Positions 33,643 through 43,548 of a stretch of DNA of 64,000 bases are shown here, one piece after another; position 1 is the first letter of the stretch; every line of letters starts with the position of its first letter. This stretch comes from Parvularcula mediterranea (GTDB lineage Bacteria; Pseudomonadota; Alphaproteobacteria; Caulobacterales; Parvularculaceae): positions 691,288 through 755,287 of the forward strand of contig NZ_JABFCX010000003.1 in NCBI RefSeq assembly GCF_013085255.1. The letters are read 5' to 3'. Under the pieces are notes generated by a model, which saw nothing but the letters and a program-made list of their open reading frames with translations, ran no database searches and was not told the DNA's origin. Position numbers and translations under genes: made by a program.

Positions 33643-34373
33643 AGGGCGGACCTTATCGTACCTGTGCGTTCAGTGACGTAGGCGGGGCCGTCCTTGCGGA
33701 AGCCGACGCCTGCGAGAAACTGGCCGAATTCGGGCTGCATCGGAACCACCGAGAGCACGGAGCGGTAACGGCCACCGGGCTCGAGTCGGAGCTCTGCTTC
33801 GATCAGGAGATCGTCATTCCCGCCCTCAAGCGGGATAACGAGGACATCGCCGTCGCAGCGCCCCTTGCCAGTCAGCTCCAACCCACCGCTGGCATAGACG
33901 CCAAGGCTTCGGTTGAGGGCATCGGTCGACACTTCGAGGTCGGCGGCCTCGCAACCATCCGCCGTCAGGGCGACCCTGTCGATCGTAGCATCGAGACTGC
34001 CGCGCAGGGATTGGCCGAAAACGTCGATCAGGCCGAAGCGGCTGAGATCCGCCGTACCCGTCGCATCCTCGATGACCAGCCTCTTCCCATTGAACGAGAC
34101 ATCACCGATCCCGTTGATGCCCTTCCCGCGAAGCGACACGGCCGCGTCTGCCCTGCCCATCAGGAGCGGGATGAAGCGAAGCCCGAACTCCGCGTCGCCG
34201 ACCTCTTCGTCCTTGACCTTGAGCCCCGTCACACGGCCCTGCCACAGCGTTCCGCCTACGGACTGGTATTCGACAGGCGCCTCGATCCGGTCAACGACCA
34301 TCGCAAGGGGGAGCCTTGCAACGAGGACGCCGAGGAAGACCACCACACCGACAAGGATCATTGCAATCCGCAT
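33639..34373 (-). CDS. gspN: Type II secretion protein GspN
   Basis: 244 residues. One N-terminal TM helix (AMILVGVVVFLGVLVARLPL) and a periplasmic beta-rich domain with VGGTLWQGRV and the ending GQFLAGVGFRKDGPAYVTE, typical of GspN. GspN is an optional T2SS part. It starts 3 bases after gspM ends. Confidence 0.88.
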   Translation of the reverse strand: MRIAMILVGVVVFLGVLVARLPLAMVVDRIEAPVEYQSVGGTLWQGRVTGLKVKDEEVGDAEFGLRFIPLLMGRADAAVSLRGKGINGIGDVSFNGKRLVIEDATGTADLSRFGLIDVFGQSLRGSLDATIDRVALTADGCEAADLEVSTDALNRSLGVYASGGLELTGKGRCDGDVLVIPLEGGNDDLLIEAELRLEPGGRYRSVLSVVPMQPEFGQFLAGVGFRKDGPAYVTERTGTIRSAL

Positions 34374-34376
34374 GGC

Positions 34377-34832
34377 CTAGCCCTCCTGCCTGACGAGCGT
34401 GACGCGCGCTTCGACGGTGGCAGCGGTCTCGCCCGGAGCCACGAAGGCGGAGGAGACGACAATGTCGGCTTCGTCTTCCAGCTGCTGGAGCCAAGCGAAA
34501 AAGGCTGCGTAAGGAGCGCCTTCCATGTCTACCTGCAGCTGGCCATCCGCAGTCTGATTGACCCGTGTATACTTAAGCTGCCGACGGTCCGCCATCTGGG
34601 TAACGACGGAGCGCAGGGCCCTGTCATCGGCGCTCTCGACCCCGGGGGCCTCGAGATCAGACGTGATCACGGAAAGCCTGCGGGCATCGCGATAGTCGCG
34701 GGTCGCGCCAGCTTCGAAGCTCAGGATCGGCGAGATCACGCCGTAGACCAAGACCAGGAGCGCAACGAGCACCCCGAGGCCGCCAAGCATCAGCTGCTCG
34801 CGTTGGGAGAGGTTCTTGAGCTGCTCGATCAT
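34377..34832 (-). CDS. gspM: Type II secretion protein GspM
   Basis: 151 residues. NLSQREQLMLGGLGVLVALL is the GspM cytoplasmic start and TM helix, followed by a periplasmic ferredoxin-like domain. GspM pairs with GspL in the inner-membrane platform. It overlaps gspL by 4 bases. Confidence 0.9.
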   Translation of the reverse strand: MIEQLKNLSQREQLMLGGLGVLVALLVLVYGVISPILSFEAGATRDYRDARRLSVITSDLEAPGVESADDRALRSVVTQMADRRQLKYTRVNQTADGQLQVDMEGAPYAAFFAWLQQLEDEADIVVSSAFVAPGETAATVEARVTLVRQEG

Positions 34833-35896
34833 GCGGCGCTCCTCAGGAACAGGCGGGTGGTCAGGACACCGTCTTCGCTGCGCGTCTCGCTTCCCTCCTC
34901 CGCCGCGACGCCGCGGGCCTCGAGGATACCCTTCAGGGCCTCGAGGTCCGGGAAGGACGCAAAGGTGAGTTCAGCCGTCAGTTCGCCCTCGGACGAATAG
35001 GTGAGGCTCGAAAGCGCAGTCGACTCTTGTGTAGCCAGCGCATCGGCGAGAATGGCCGAGAGGGGGAGAAAATCAGAACCCTGACGGCTATTCTCACGAC
35101 TACGAATCTGCCGCTCCATGTCGAGGATCGGCGTACCGGGGAACGCCCGCGCGAAGTTCTGCTCTGCAGCCTGACGCTCGACCGTCGCAGCACGGGAATA
35201 GCGGACGCCTTCTAGGAAGCTGCCCAAAAGGAATACCGCGCCTGCCACGAGGAGCAGCGAAGCCGCCATTAGATAAGGACGAAGGTTCGGAAGCTGCCGT
35301 CTCCGGGCGAAGCGACCTTCGCGGAAGTTGGGCGCTCCGTCCACAGATAAGTCAGCTAGCGAGACAGGCCGGGCCTCTGCCGCGAGGCCGGAGGCAAAGT
35401 CGGCTTCCGACGTAAACGCACCTTCCGGTGTCCGCACAGCCGCGCGGTCACCGAGCGCAAGGATGCTCGATCCGTTCTCATTGCTTGGAAGAAGGGCGTG
35501 GTCGACCGTGATGACATCGGGTTCGATACCCGCAGCTTCGGCCGCTGCGAGGCCGTCGCGCAGGAGGTCGGCAGGGATGGCAGAGACGAGCTTCCGCCCC
35601 TCTCCCTCATCGGCAAAGGCAAGCAGCCGATCATCCATCGGCGCTGCGAGTTGGTCGTCGAAAGCAAGCGATGCCGCGCGCCGAACATCGCGCTGGCTCT
35701 TCATGGCAAGCGGCAAGCTACGGGTCATGGCCGCTTCGCCGGGAAGCGCGAGGCAGACGGACGTTTTGGACTGGCTAGCGATCCGCTCGGCGAGGGAGGT
35801 CAGTGCGGCTGACCCGCCCTCCTCACCCGCGACGCGATCGAACCACGCGAAGGTCTTCGCGCTGTCGTGAGGATCGAGAAGGATGATGAAGCTCAT
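34829..35896 (-). CDS. gspL: Type II secretion protein GspL
   Basis: 355 residues. A cytoplasmic actin-like N-terminal domain (ALPGEAAMTRSLPLAMKSQR is typical), one TM helix (about residues 207-225) and a periplasmic domain. GspL anchors the GspE ATPase to the membrane platform. It overlaps gspK and gspM by 4 bases each. Confidence 0.9.
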   Translation of the reverse strand: MSFIILLDPHDSAKTFAWFDRVAGEEGGSAALTSLAERIASQSKTSVCLALPGEAAMTRSLPLAMKSQRDVRRAASLAFDDQLAAPMDDRLLAFADEGEGRKLVSAIPADLLRDGLAAAEAAGIEPDVITVDHALLPSNENGSSILALGDRAAVRTPEGAFTSEADFASGLAAEARPVSLADLSVDGAPNFREGRFARRRQLPNLRPYLMAASLLLVAGAVFLLGSFLEGVRYSRAATVERQAAEQNFARAFPGTPILDMERQIRSRENSRQGSDFLPLSAILADALATQESTALSSLTYSSEGELTAELTFASFPDLEALKGILEARGVAAEEGSETRSEDGVLTTRLFLRSAA

Positions 35897-36870
35897 GGCA
35901 GGCGCTCCCCGATACGCCGCTCGATGACGATCGGCTCGCCATCCGCGCGGGAGATGCGGCTCACCTGACGCAGGCGGCCCGCAGCGGTCTGGACGACGAT
36001 CTCCATCTCGATGTGATTGCTCTTGGTCGTCAGCATGGTGGACATGTCGCTTGGGAGGTCACGGCCTGCGAGAAGGGGCTGCTCCAGGAACGCCGAGACG
36101 TCGTCATAGCCCGCTGGCGACCGCTGGGCGATGATCTGCATGGCCCCGGACATGGTCAGCGCATCGCCCGCCGCCGCCTTCAAAAGCGGGGCGTCTTCAG
36201 GGGTCAGCGTGTTGACGTTCAGCATCTGGACCTCGTCCGTCGGAAGCGCGCAGAGATAGCCTGCCAGAGGCCTATAAACATCTCGCGAAAATCCGGAAAT
36301 CGCCCTTAATTCACTGACAGATGCGAGGAGCGTGCTGGCCGTGCGGTAGGGCACCTCGCGGCGGCGGTAGTCGTAATCGTCCTGGCTGCTAGCATTGGGG
36401 TCGTCATCGGCGTCGATGAAGTCGGCGATCCTCGCCGCCAGCTGCTGGCCCGCGTTTCTGCTGCCGCCTACGGCCTCCACAAGGTCGGCAAAGCGTCCTC
36501 CAGCGGCCTGATCGGTGACGTAGCCGCCCTCGTCCTCGGAGCGGGCCACGAGATCGTTGACGTTGAAGCAGTTGCTGCGCTCCGAGAAGGAGATCGTGGC
36601 CGTGCCGCCTTCGAAGGGGAGCACCACCGGCTGTTGGAACAGCGGCGAGACCGGTTGGTCGATGGCCTCGCCTTGCTCTTCGAGGTAGCCGATCGCCGCG
36701 GCTTCGAGGCCTGCCAGCGCCCAGAAGCCCTGATCCCGCGCTTCACCGGCTGCAGCCCTGCCGAGGGAGCGGGTCATGATCTCCGTCATAGCCACCGCCA
36801 GCACCGCGATGGTCGCGACGAGCAGCAGCACCGTCAGGAGCGCAACGCCTTTCTGCTTCTCCCGCCTCAT
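35893..36870 (-). CDS. gspK: Type II secretion minor pseudopilin GspK
   Basis: 325 residues, the size of GspK. The prepilin N-terminus is QKGVALLTVLLLVATIAV, cleaved after Gly; it lacks Glu5, as GspK usually does. A large helical insertion domain follows (LAARIADFIDADDDPN). It caps the pseudopilus tip with GspI and GspJ. It overlaps gspJ and gspL by 4 bases each. Confidence 0.92.
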   Translation of the reverse strand: MRREKQKGVALLTVLLLVATIAVLAVAMTEIMTRSLGRAAAGEARDQGFWALAGLEAAAIGYLEEQGEAIDQPVSPLFQQPVVLPFEGGTATISFSERSNCFNVNDLVARSEDEGGYVTDQAAGGRFADLVEAVGGSRNAGQQLAARIADFIDADDDPNASSQDDYDYRRREVPYRTASTLLASVSELRAISGFSRDVYRPLAGYLCALPTDEVQMLNVNTLTPEDAPLLKAAAGDALTMSGAMQIIAQRSPAGYDDVSAFLEQPLLAGRDLPSDMSTMLTTKSNHIEMEIVVQTAAGRLRQVSRISRADGEPIVIERRIGERLP

Positions 36871-37490
36871 AGCGTCCCTCCGAGGAGGAAGACATGCTCC
36901 ATCTCTCCGTAGACGTCATGGGTGAAGGTGAGCCGTACCGCGAGGGGCCTGTCGCCCGGGTTCGCGCTCCGTCCGGCATCCTCCTCCCAGCGCCCACCGA
37001 TACGGAAAGCGATCTCGACATCCCGCGCGCCGTCGACGAGCACGTCGTCCTGAAAAGGCGTGCGGATATCCGCATCGAGGAAGGGTCGTGTACGGCGGAT
37101 GATCTGGCCGTTTGCCCAGATATAGGTGACGGCCTGCACCTCGGCGCGCGGTTCGGCAGCGCCGGGGTTGGCCCAGCCTGAGCGCACAAGGGCTAGGAGC
37201 GGCTCGAAGCCATCGTCGCCTATCACCTCTTCCAGGACCGGACCACCCATGAGCGAAGGCCGCGGGCGCGTCGTTTCCGCTTCCCAGACAGGCCGCTCGA
37301 CAAGCTGGTGAAGATCCGCACGCAGAACACCCCTGAAGCGTTCCATCGCGGCGATCCGGTCGGAGACCTCTTCGAGCTGACGCGAGCCATTGGCGGCGAT
37401 GCTGAATGCCGTCACGGCGATGACGTTCACTGCCGCGAAGATCCCGAGCGCGATCAGAACCTCGATGAGAGTGACGCCGCGCTCATTCAT
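36867..37490 (-). CDS. gspJ: Type II secretion minor pseudopilin GspJ
   Basis: 207 residues. The N-terminal prepilin motif is RGVTLIEVLIALGIFAAV with Glu5; the rest has MERFRGVLRADLHQL and a C-terminal beta domain typical of GspJ. It overlaps gspI by 8 bases and gspK by 4. Confidence 0.92.
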   Translation of the reverse strand: MNERGVTLIEVLIALGIFAAVNVIAVTAFSIAANGSRQLEEVSDRIAAMERFRGVLRADLHQLVERPVWEAETTRPRPSLMGGPVLEEVIGDDGFEPLLALVRSGWANPGAAEPRAEVQAVTYIWANGQIIRRTRPFLDADIRTPFQDDVLVDGARDVEIAFRIGGRWEEDAGRSANPGDRPLAVRLTFTHDVYGEMEHVFLLGGTL

Positions 37491-37863
37491 CAGTGGGCGC
37501 CACTTGCGATTTCTGCAGGGTTGTCAGACTGGCAAGCACCTGCCCGTCGCGCGCCTTGCGCACATCGGCGCGCACAAGCTCATATCCTTGAAGCGGCGCA
37601 GCTTCGCGGTCGATCTCGAAACGGAAGCCGAGATCGCCGACAGCGATATCGCCCTGAACATCAGGCGCGTTTTGTTCCTTCTTTGCGATGACGAACGCCG
37701 TGAGCGCATTCTCCGCCGCGATCCGTGCCAGCATCCGCTCCTCAAGCCTCGCAGCCTGCCGGGTCTGCTGGCTCATCAGCACAAGGATCGACCCAACGAC
37801 CGTCGAGAGGACGACGAGCGAGACCAGCACTTCGATGAGGGTGAGGCCCTTCTGGTTACGCAT
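37483..37863 (-). CDS. gspI: Type II secretion minor pseudopilin GspI
   Basis: 126 residues. KGLTLIEVLVSLVVLSTVV is the prepilin motif with Glu5; the C-terminal part matches GspI in length. There are two adjacent ATG codons (37866 and 37863); the second has the better distance from GGAGG. It overlaps the end of gspH. Confidence 0.9.
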   Translation of the reverse strand: MRNQKGLTLIEVLVSLVVLSTVVGSILVLMSQQTRQAARLEERMLARIAAENALTAFVIAKKEQNAPDVQGDIAVGDLGFRFEIDREAAPLQGYELVRADVRKARDGQVLASLTTLQKSQVAPTDE

Positions 37864-38380
37864 CATCAACCTCCACGATCCGGCCGAAGGCATCGACACT
37901 GATCACGGTCTTGAGGCGCCCCTGCCCCAGCTTCACGGCAAAGGGGGTGACACTGCCATCGGGAGCAAAATGGATTTCGGGATCGAAAGCCCCTTCATCT
38001 TCCTCCGTGAACGGAAGACCGAGCAAGATGTCCTCCCGATGCTCCGGCAGGGCGAAGGCCTCCTGCGACGTCAGCTCGAACCCAACGACCGACGGCACCG
38101 CCCGCGCAGCGAGGAGCACCCACTGCCCCTCCTCGGCCCGATAGATGCCATAGCCCTCAGGCGAGATATCGACGGCATAGTGCGCGCTCTCGGCGACCGC
38201 CTGATCGCGCAGGGCGGCGACATCGCGCTCGAGCTGCTGAGAAATCTGTCCGAGGGCGGACGGCTCATTCGGGATGGCGAACAGGACCATCCCTGCCGCC
38301 ATGCCGATGATCAGCATGACGACGAGAAGCTCAACCAGCGTGACGCCGGCTTCAGTTCTGCCAGGAGCCGATGTCGGCAT
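37856..38380 (-). CDS. gspH: Type II secretion minor pseudopilin GspH
   Basis: 174 residues. AGVTLVELLVVMLIIGMAAG is the prepilin motif; QLERDVAALRDQAVAE and FAVKLG near the end fit GspH. ATG 38380 has GGGGAGG upstream and lies inside the end of gspG (29-base overlap). Confidence 0.9.
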   Translation of the reverse strand: MPTSAPGRTEAGVTLVELLVVMLIIGMAAGMVLFAIPNEPSALGQISQQLERDVAALRDQAVAESAHYAVDISPEGYGIYRAEEGQWVLLAARAVPSVVGFELTSQEAFALPEHREDILLGLPFTEEDEGAFDPEIHFAPDGSVTPFAVKLGQGRLKTVISVDAFGRIVEVDDA

Positions 38381-38786
38381 CGAGGCCCTCCCCGCCGGCG
38401 CTACCGTCCCTGCCGTAGGAGACGATGTCGAACTCACCGAACTCCCCCGGGAAGACGTAGACGTATGGGTTGCCCCAGGGATCTTCCGGCAAGCGCTGGA
38501 CGTAGCCGCCGGTCTGGTAACGCTCGGGCCTGCGAAGGCCGCGCGGCATCTCGACCAGCGCATTGAGCCCCTGCGCCTGGGTCGGATAGCTTTGATTATC
38601 GAGGCGGTACTGGGTCAGCGCTGTCTCGATCCGCTTGATGTCCGTCCGCGCCGTCGAAACCGCAGCCTTGTCGGCAGCAGGAAGCACGTTGAACACGACG
38701 ATGCCCGAGATGAGGCCAATGATGACAATCACCACCATCAGCTCGACGAGGGTCACACCACGTTGTTTTTTCTGTCTGTTCGTCAT
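38352..38786 (-). CDS. gspG: Type II secretion major pseudopilin GspG
   Basis: 144 residues. RGVTLVELMVVIVIIGLISG is the N-methylated prepilin motif; LDNQSYPTQAQGLNALVE and DPWGNPYVYVFPGEFGEFDI are diagnostic for GspG, including its Ca2+-site loop. It builds the pseudopilus. It starts 9 bases after gspF. Confidence 0.95.
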   Translation of the reverse strand: MTNRQKKQRGVTLVELMVVIVIIGLISGIVVFNVLPAADKAAVSTARTDIKRIETALTQYRLDNQSYPTQAQGLNALVEMPRGLRRPERYQTGGYVQRLPEDPWGNPYVYVFPGEFGEFDIVSYGRDGSAGGEGLDADIGSWQN

Positions 38787-38795
38787 CTTCGCACC

Positions 38796-40010
38796 CTACC
38801 CGATGGCCATGTTGTTGATCTGAAGGATCGGTAGCATGATCGATAGAACAATGAGCATGACGATCAAGCCAAGCAGCACGATCACCGCAGGCTCAAGAAG
38901 ACGCAAGGCCGTCGCCGTCGCTGTTTCGAAGCCGTTCTCCATCTGGGTCGCTGTCCGTGCCAGCATGTCTGGCAGCGCGCCTGAGCGCTCTCCGGCGGCG
39001 ATCATCGAAGCCATGATCGGCGGGAAGACAGCAGCCTTGCGGATCGCCACGGCGAGGCTTGCACCCTCCCGGACGCTGTTGGCTGCCGTGCCGATCTCCT
39101 GACGGATATAGGCATTCGTCAGCGTGTTCCGCGCGCCTTCGAGGGCTTCGAGGAGCGGCGCCCCCGCTGCAAAAAGCGTCGAGAGCGTCCGCGCGAACCG
39201 CGCCGCATCGAGCTCCCGGTTAAGCTTCCCAGCGACAGGCACCTTCAGCAGCATACGGTCGAGGCTGAGCCGTGACTTGGGCTGCCTGCGCGCCCACCAG
39301 AACGCTGCGCCCGAAGCGACAAGGATCAGCGCTAGGAGCCAACCCCATGCTCCGACGAAATCCGATGTCGCGATGACGATCTTGGTCGGGAGCGGAAGCT
39401 CCACCCCGTCCATGCGCTGGAACTGCTCGACCATGCGCGGCACGACGAATTCCATCAGTCCCCAGACGACACCGATGGCCACCACAAAGATGCAGATGGG
39501 ATAGATGAGCGCCTGCTGCGCCTTCTGGGCCATCTGCTGGTTGCGCTCCTGCATGTCCGCGAGACGTGCCAGCACCTTTCCGAGGTCACCCGACGTCTCA
39601 CCCGACGCCACGATCCCGCGATAGAGGCCGGAGAAGGCCTTGGGATGCTCACCGAGCGCCCGGCTCATGCGCCAGCCTTCAATCACCCGTGCGCGGACGG
39701 CAGTCAGGATACGGGCGACCTCCTGCCCCTCCATCTGCTGGGCCACGGCCTGCAGCGCTTCTTCGACGGGCATGGCTGCTTCGATGAGCGTCGCAAGCTG
39801 CCTTGTCGCGGCGATGACGTCTGCTTTCTTTGGCGCAGGCGGGCCACGGCGGATCGAGAAAAGCTCCCGCGCCTTCGCTTCGTCTACGGAGATTGGCGTG
39901 AGGCCGCGCGCAGCGACGTCCCTCCGTGCACGGCGAAGGCTATCTGCTTCGATGACACCGCGGGTCTTCTTGCCCTCAGCGGTCATCGCCTCGTAGCGGA
40001 AGGTCGTCAC
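38796..40010 (-). CDS. gspF: Type II secretion inner-membrane protein GspF
   Basis: 404 residues, three TM helices and two GspF cytoplasmic repeats; RRDVAARGLTPISVDEA at the N-terminus and AGERSGALPDMLARTA in repeat two are typical. GspF is the platform protein on which pseudopilins assemble. It overlaps gspE by 4 bases. Confidence 0.95.
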   Translation of the reverse strand: MTTFRYEAMTAEGKKTRGVIEADSLRRARRDVAARGLTPISVDEAKARELFSIRRGPPAPKKADVIAATRQLATLIEAAMPVEEALQAVAQQMEGQEVARILTAVRARVIEGWRMSRALGEHPKAFSGLYRGIVASGETSGDLGKVLARLADMQERNQQMAQKAQQALIYPICIFVVAIGVVWGLMEFVVPRMVEQFQRMDGVELPLPTKIVIATSDFVGAWGWLLALILVASGAAFWWARRQPKSRLSLDRMLLKVPVAGKLNRELDAARFARTLSTLFAAGAPLLEALEGARNTLTNAYIRQEIGTAANSVREGASLAVAIRKAAVFPPIMASMIAAGERSGALPDMLARTATQMENGFETATATALRLLEPAVIVLLGLIVMLIVLSIMLPILQINNMAIG

Positions 40011-41518
40011 GGCCCTTCGGTTTCCTGCACGACGCGCAGGACCTCCTCAATCGATGTCCGCCCTGCGAGCACATGGGCGTAGCCAGACTGCGCCAGTGTC
40101 GGCGCATCCTGGAACGCCACGGCGCGCATCTCCTGCTCGCCGGCATCATCATGAATCAGCTTGCGAAGGCGATCACCGACCACGACCAGCTCGTAGAGGC
40201 CGACCCGGCCCTCATAGCCCGTGCCGTTGCAGGCAGGGCAACCCTTGGGCCTATAGATCTCCGCAACCTCGCCCTTCCGTATGCCGATCATATCGCGCTC
40301 GACCTTGTCCGGCGCATGGCCTTCCTTGCAAGCCTCACACAGCCTGCGCACCAGACGCTGAGCAAGGACGCCGGCAATCGTCGGTGACAGGAGGAACGGC
40401 TCAACACCCATATCCCTCAGTCGCGTTACCGCGCCGATGGCGGAATTGGTGTGGATCGTCGAGAGGACGAGGTGACCCGTCAGCGATGCCTGCACCGCAA
40501 TCTGCGCCGTCTCGACGTCACGGATCTCACCGACCATCACAATGTCCGGGTCCTGACGAAGGATGGCGCGGAGGCCGGTGGCGAAGCTCATCCCGACCTT
40601 GTTGTTCACCTGAGTCTGCCCGACGCCCTCCAGCGCATATTCAACAGGGTCTTCAACGGTGAGGATATTCACCCCCGGATCGTTGAGCAGCGTCAGCGCT
40701 GCGTAGAGCGTCGTCGTCTTACCTGAACCCGTCGGGCCCGTGACGAGGATCACACCGTTCGGCTTACGGAGCACTTGCTCAAACCGGTGACGCAAATCCT
40801 CCGGCATACCGAGGGCATCGAGGTCCAGCTGCGCCTGCTCCTTGTCGAGGAGACGCATCACGATCCGCTCGCCAAACCGGCTCGGCAGGGTCGAGACCCG
40901 CACGTCGACAAGCCGTCCGCCCATGGCGAGACTGATCCGGCCGTCCTGAGGAATGCGCTTCTCGGCAATATCAAGCCGCGCCATGACCTTCACCCGGCTG
41001 ATCAGCACAGGCGTCAGTTTGGGCGGCAGGCTCAGGACCTCACGCAGGACACCGTCGATCCGTAGGCGGATAGAGAGCGCCGTTTCATAGGGCTCGACGT
41101 GGATGTCCGACGCCCGTGTCTTGATCGCTTCGGCAACCAACGCGTTGATCAGCCTGATGACTGGCGCATCATCTTCCGTATCGAGAAGGTCAGCGGTCTC
41201 AGGCAACCCCTCCGCCAGCGAAGAAAGATCCTCGTGACCATCCTCTTCCTCAAAGGTCGCAGCGGACAGCCCCTCGACAGAGTAGATCTCTGAAAGCCGC
41301 CGCTCGAACACCTTTTGAGACAGCGTCTCAAACTGCACAGGACGTCCGGCCGCACGGCGTGCCTCGACCATCACCATGGGCGGCACGGGTTCGCTGCCCT
41401 CACGCTGTCCGATCACGGCCTCACCATCCTCCGTATCGAGAATGATCAGGCCCTGCTCCTTGGCAAAGGCATAGGCGAAGCGCGGGGCTTCAGGCTTGAG
41501 GGCTTCGGTTTCGCTCAT
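40007..41518 (-). CDS. gspE: Type II secretion ATPase GspE
   Basis: 503 residues. Walker A is GPTGSGKTTTLYAAL; the Asp box and Walker B (DPDIVMVGEIRDVETAQ) follow. A tetra-Cys zinc site (CEACKEG and CPACNGTG) lies in the C-terminal part. It powers pseudopilus assembly from the cytoplasmic face. It overlaps gspD and gspF by 4 bases. Confidence 0.96.
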   Translation of the reverse strand: MSETEALKPEAPRFAYAFAKEQGLIILDTEDGEAVIGQREGSEPVPPMVMVEARRAAGRPVQFETLSQKVFERRLSEIYSVEGLSAATFEEEDGHEDLSSLAEGLPETADLLDTEDDAPVIRLINALVAEAIKTRASDIHVEPYETALSIRLRIDGVLREVLSLPPKLTPVLISRVKVMARLDIAEKRIPQDGRISLAMGGRLVDVRVSTLPSRFGERIVMRLLDKEQAQLDLDALGMPEDLRHRFEQVLRKPNGVILVTGPTGSGKTTTLYAALTLLNDPGVNILTVEDPVEYALEGVGQTQVNNKVGMSFATGLRAILRQDPDIVMVGEIRDVETAQIAVQASLTGHLVLSTIHTNSAIGAVTRLRDMGVEPFLLSPTIAGVLAQRLVRRLCEACKEGHAPDKVERDMIGIRKGEVAEIYRPKGCPACNGTGYEGRVGLYELVVVGDRLRKLIHDDAGEQEMRAVAFQDAPTLAQSGYAHVLAGRTSIEEVLRVVQETEGP

Positions 41519-43548
41519 GGCGCCTCCGGGATCTCTCCCGTGCCTAGGATGGTGTCGTTGAGCCGCTCAAGCCGCGATGGCCCCTCATCCCGGCGCTCGG
41601 CGCGCAGCTGGCGCTGCGCCGCGAAGTCGTACTTCCGCGCTGTCACAGCGTTAGCGTCCGAAGCATCGCGGACGATCGTCGGCCGCAGGAAGACCATCAG
41701 CGTCGTTTCTTCTTCCGCGCGGCTCTGCCCCTTGAAGAGGTTGCCGAGCAGCGGGATATCGCCAAGCAGCGGCACCTTGGTCTCGGTGTTGCGCTGGTCA
41801 TTGTCGACAAGGCCGCCGATCACGATGATCTGGCCATTGTCCGCCACAAGCTCCTGCTCGGTCACGGATTTCTGGAGGATCGGGCTATCCGACTGCGCCG
41901 TGAAGGCCGTCAGTGAGCTGACTTCCAGCTTGATCTTCAGCGTGACCGCGTCACCATCATTGATCTGGGGCGTCACCTCGAGGATCGTGCCCACATCCTG
42001 ACGTTCGATGTTACGGAACCCGCCCTGGAAGTCCGTGCCGACGGCCTCGCCAGTGACGACCGGTATCTCTTGGCCGACCTGCAGCCGAGCCGGCGTGTTG
42101 TCGAGCGCCATGGTAAAGGGCGTGGACAGAACATTCGAGCGGCTATCGGACTTGATGGCCGACAGGAGAACGCCGTAGACGCCGCCATCCTCGGTCACGT
42201 CACCAAAGCCCGTCACGAAGCCATTGAAGGAAAGAAGATCAGAGACCGCCGCCGTCACCAGCTGGCCTGAGATCGCAGCGATATCATTGTCGACATCGTC
42301 CTCCTGGCTCACCACCACGTTGCCGCCATCGGTGATCGTCGTCACATCGCGGGTGCCGTCCTGCTCGGTGAGGAAGAACGCTGCTCCGGCTGCAGACAAA
42401 AGGTTTGGTCGCGTGTCGGTGAAGGTTGCAGCGGACACGGGAAGCCCGTCGCCGCCTGAGAGATATTGCACGCCGAGCTCACGCGCCGTGTTGTTGGCGA
42501 TCTCGACCACAATGGCCTCGATCATCACCTGCGGGCGGCGAATGTCGAGCCGCTGGACGAGTTGGCGGATCGTGCGCTGAGCTTCCGGCGGAGCGTTGAC
42601 GAGGATCGCGTTGGTCGGCTTATGGAAGGTGACGACCGGGCCACCCGCCGCTGCACGCGGCGCAGCTCCATCAGGACCCGGAGCGGTTCCGCCGATCAGC
42701 TGGGTGATGATTGGCACCAGCTCCTCACCATCGACATGGTTCAGATAAATCGCATCGAAATTGCCGCGCACGCCGCCTGCCCTGTCGAGTTCACGGACGA
42801 TCGGCACGGCACGCGCAACCTGGTTCGGAGATCCGCGAAGGATCACCTGGTTCGTCCCGACACTCGGGATAACCTGAACGCCCCCGCCCTGATTCTGATT
42901 GTTGGCCGTGTTCTGAAGAATTTCCCGCAGCGCCGTCGCCACAGACGTCGCATCAGCATTCTCCAGCGTCACGGTACGGAGGATCGTATCATCAACATCA
43001 ATCGTCCTCAGGATTTCCGCCACCCGCTCAAGGTTGCGGCCATTGTCCACGACGACGATCGAATTGCTCTCCGCAATCGGAATAATCAGCCCTTGAGGCC
43101 CGACAACACCGCGCAGGCTGCCTGCCGTGCTGCGTGCGTCGATATTGTCGAGGGGGAAGATCCGCGTGGTCGTCCCGCCCTGAATATCGCTGTTGCCGAC
43201 AGGGCCGCCGTCGCGGGCACCCTGATCGATCGGCACGATCTTGTAGATCCGGTCACCCGCGGGCACGGCCGTGAAATTGTTGACCTGAAGGGTCGCAAGG
43301 AAGACCTCAAACACCTCTTCAGGCGAAAGCGTCATCCCCGCGGGCGAGATGATATTGACCCGGCCGGAGATACGGGGATCAAGGACGAACTGATAACCCG
43401 TCCGGTCAGCGATCTCCGCCGCCACGACCCGGAGTTCGGCGTTCTCGTAATTCAGTGTCACGCGACCCGGCTGCGCGGCAGCGGGGGTCAGCGCAAGAGC
43501 GCTGGAGACGAGAAGGCTGGCGATCAGTCTACGCATGATAGGCCTCAA
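41515..43548 (-). CDS. gspD: Type II secretion secretin GspD
   Basis: 677 residues. A signal peptide (to about residue 25) precedes the N0 domain (VTLNYENAELRVVAAEIA), N1-N3 repeats (AEILRTIDVDD, VIPSVGTNQVILRG) and the secretin domain (VPLLGDIPLLGNLFKG). It forms the outer-membrane gate. The C-terminal S domain is short, so a pilotin may bind elsewhere or be absent. Confidence 0.96.
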   Translation of the reverse strand: MRPIMRRLIASLLVSSALALTPAAAQPGRVTLNYENAELRVVAAEIADRTGYQFVLDPRISGRVNIISPAGMTLSPEEVFEVFLATLQVNNFTAVPAGDRIYKIVPIDQGARDGGPVGNSDIQGGTTTRIFPLDNIDARSTAGSLRGVVGPQGLIIPIAESNSIVVVDNGRNLERVAEILRTIDVDDTILRTVTLENADATSVATALREILQNTANNQNQGGGVQVIPSVGTNQVILRGSPNQVARAVPIVRELDRAGGVRGNFDAIYLNHVDGEELVPIITQLIGGTAPGPDGAAPRAAAGGPVVTFHKPTNAILVNAPPEAQRTIRQLVQRLDIRRPQVMIEAIVVEIANNTARELGVQYLSGGDGLPVSAATFTDTRPNLLSAAGAAFFLTEQDGTRDVTTITDGGNVVVSQEDDVDNDIAAISGQLVTAAVSDLLSFNGFVTGFGDVTEDGGVYGVLLSAIKSDSRSNVLSTPFTMALDNTPARLQVGQEIPVVTGEAVGTDFQGGFRNIERQDVGTILEVTPQINDGDAVTLKIKLEVSSLTAFTAQSDSPILQKSVTEQELVADNGQIIVIGGLVDNDQRNTETKVPLLGDIPLLGNLFKGQSRAEEETTLMVFLRPTIVRDASDANAVTARKYDFAAQRQLRAERRDEGPSRLERLNDTILGTGEIPEAP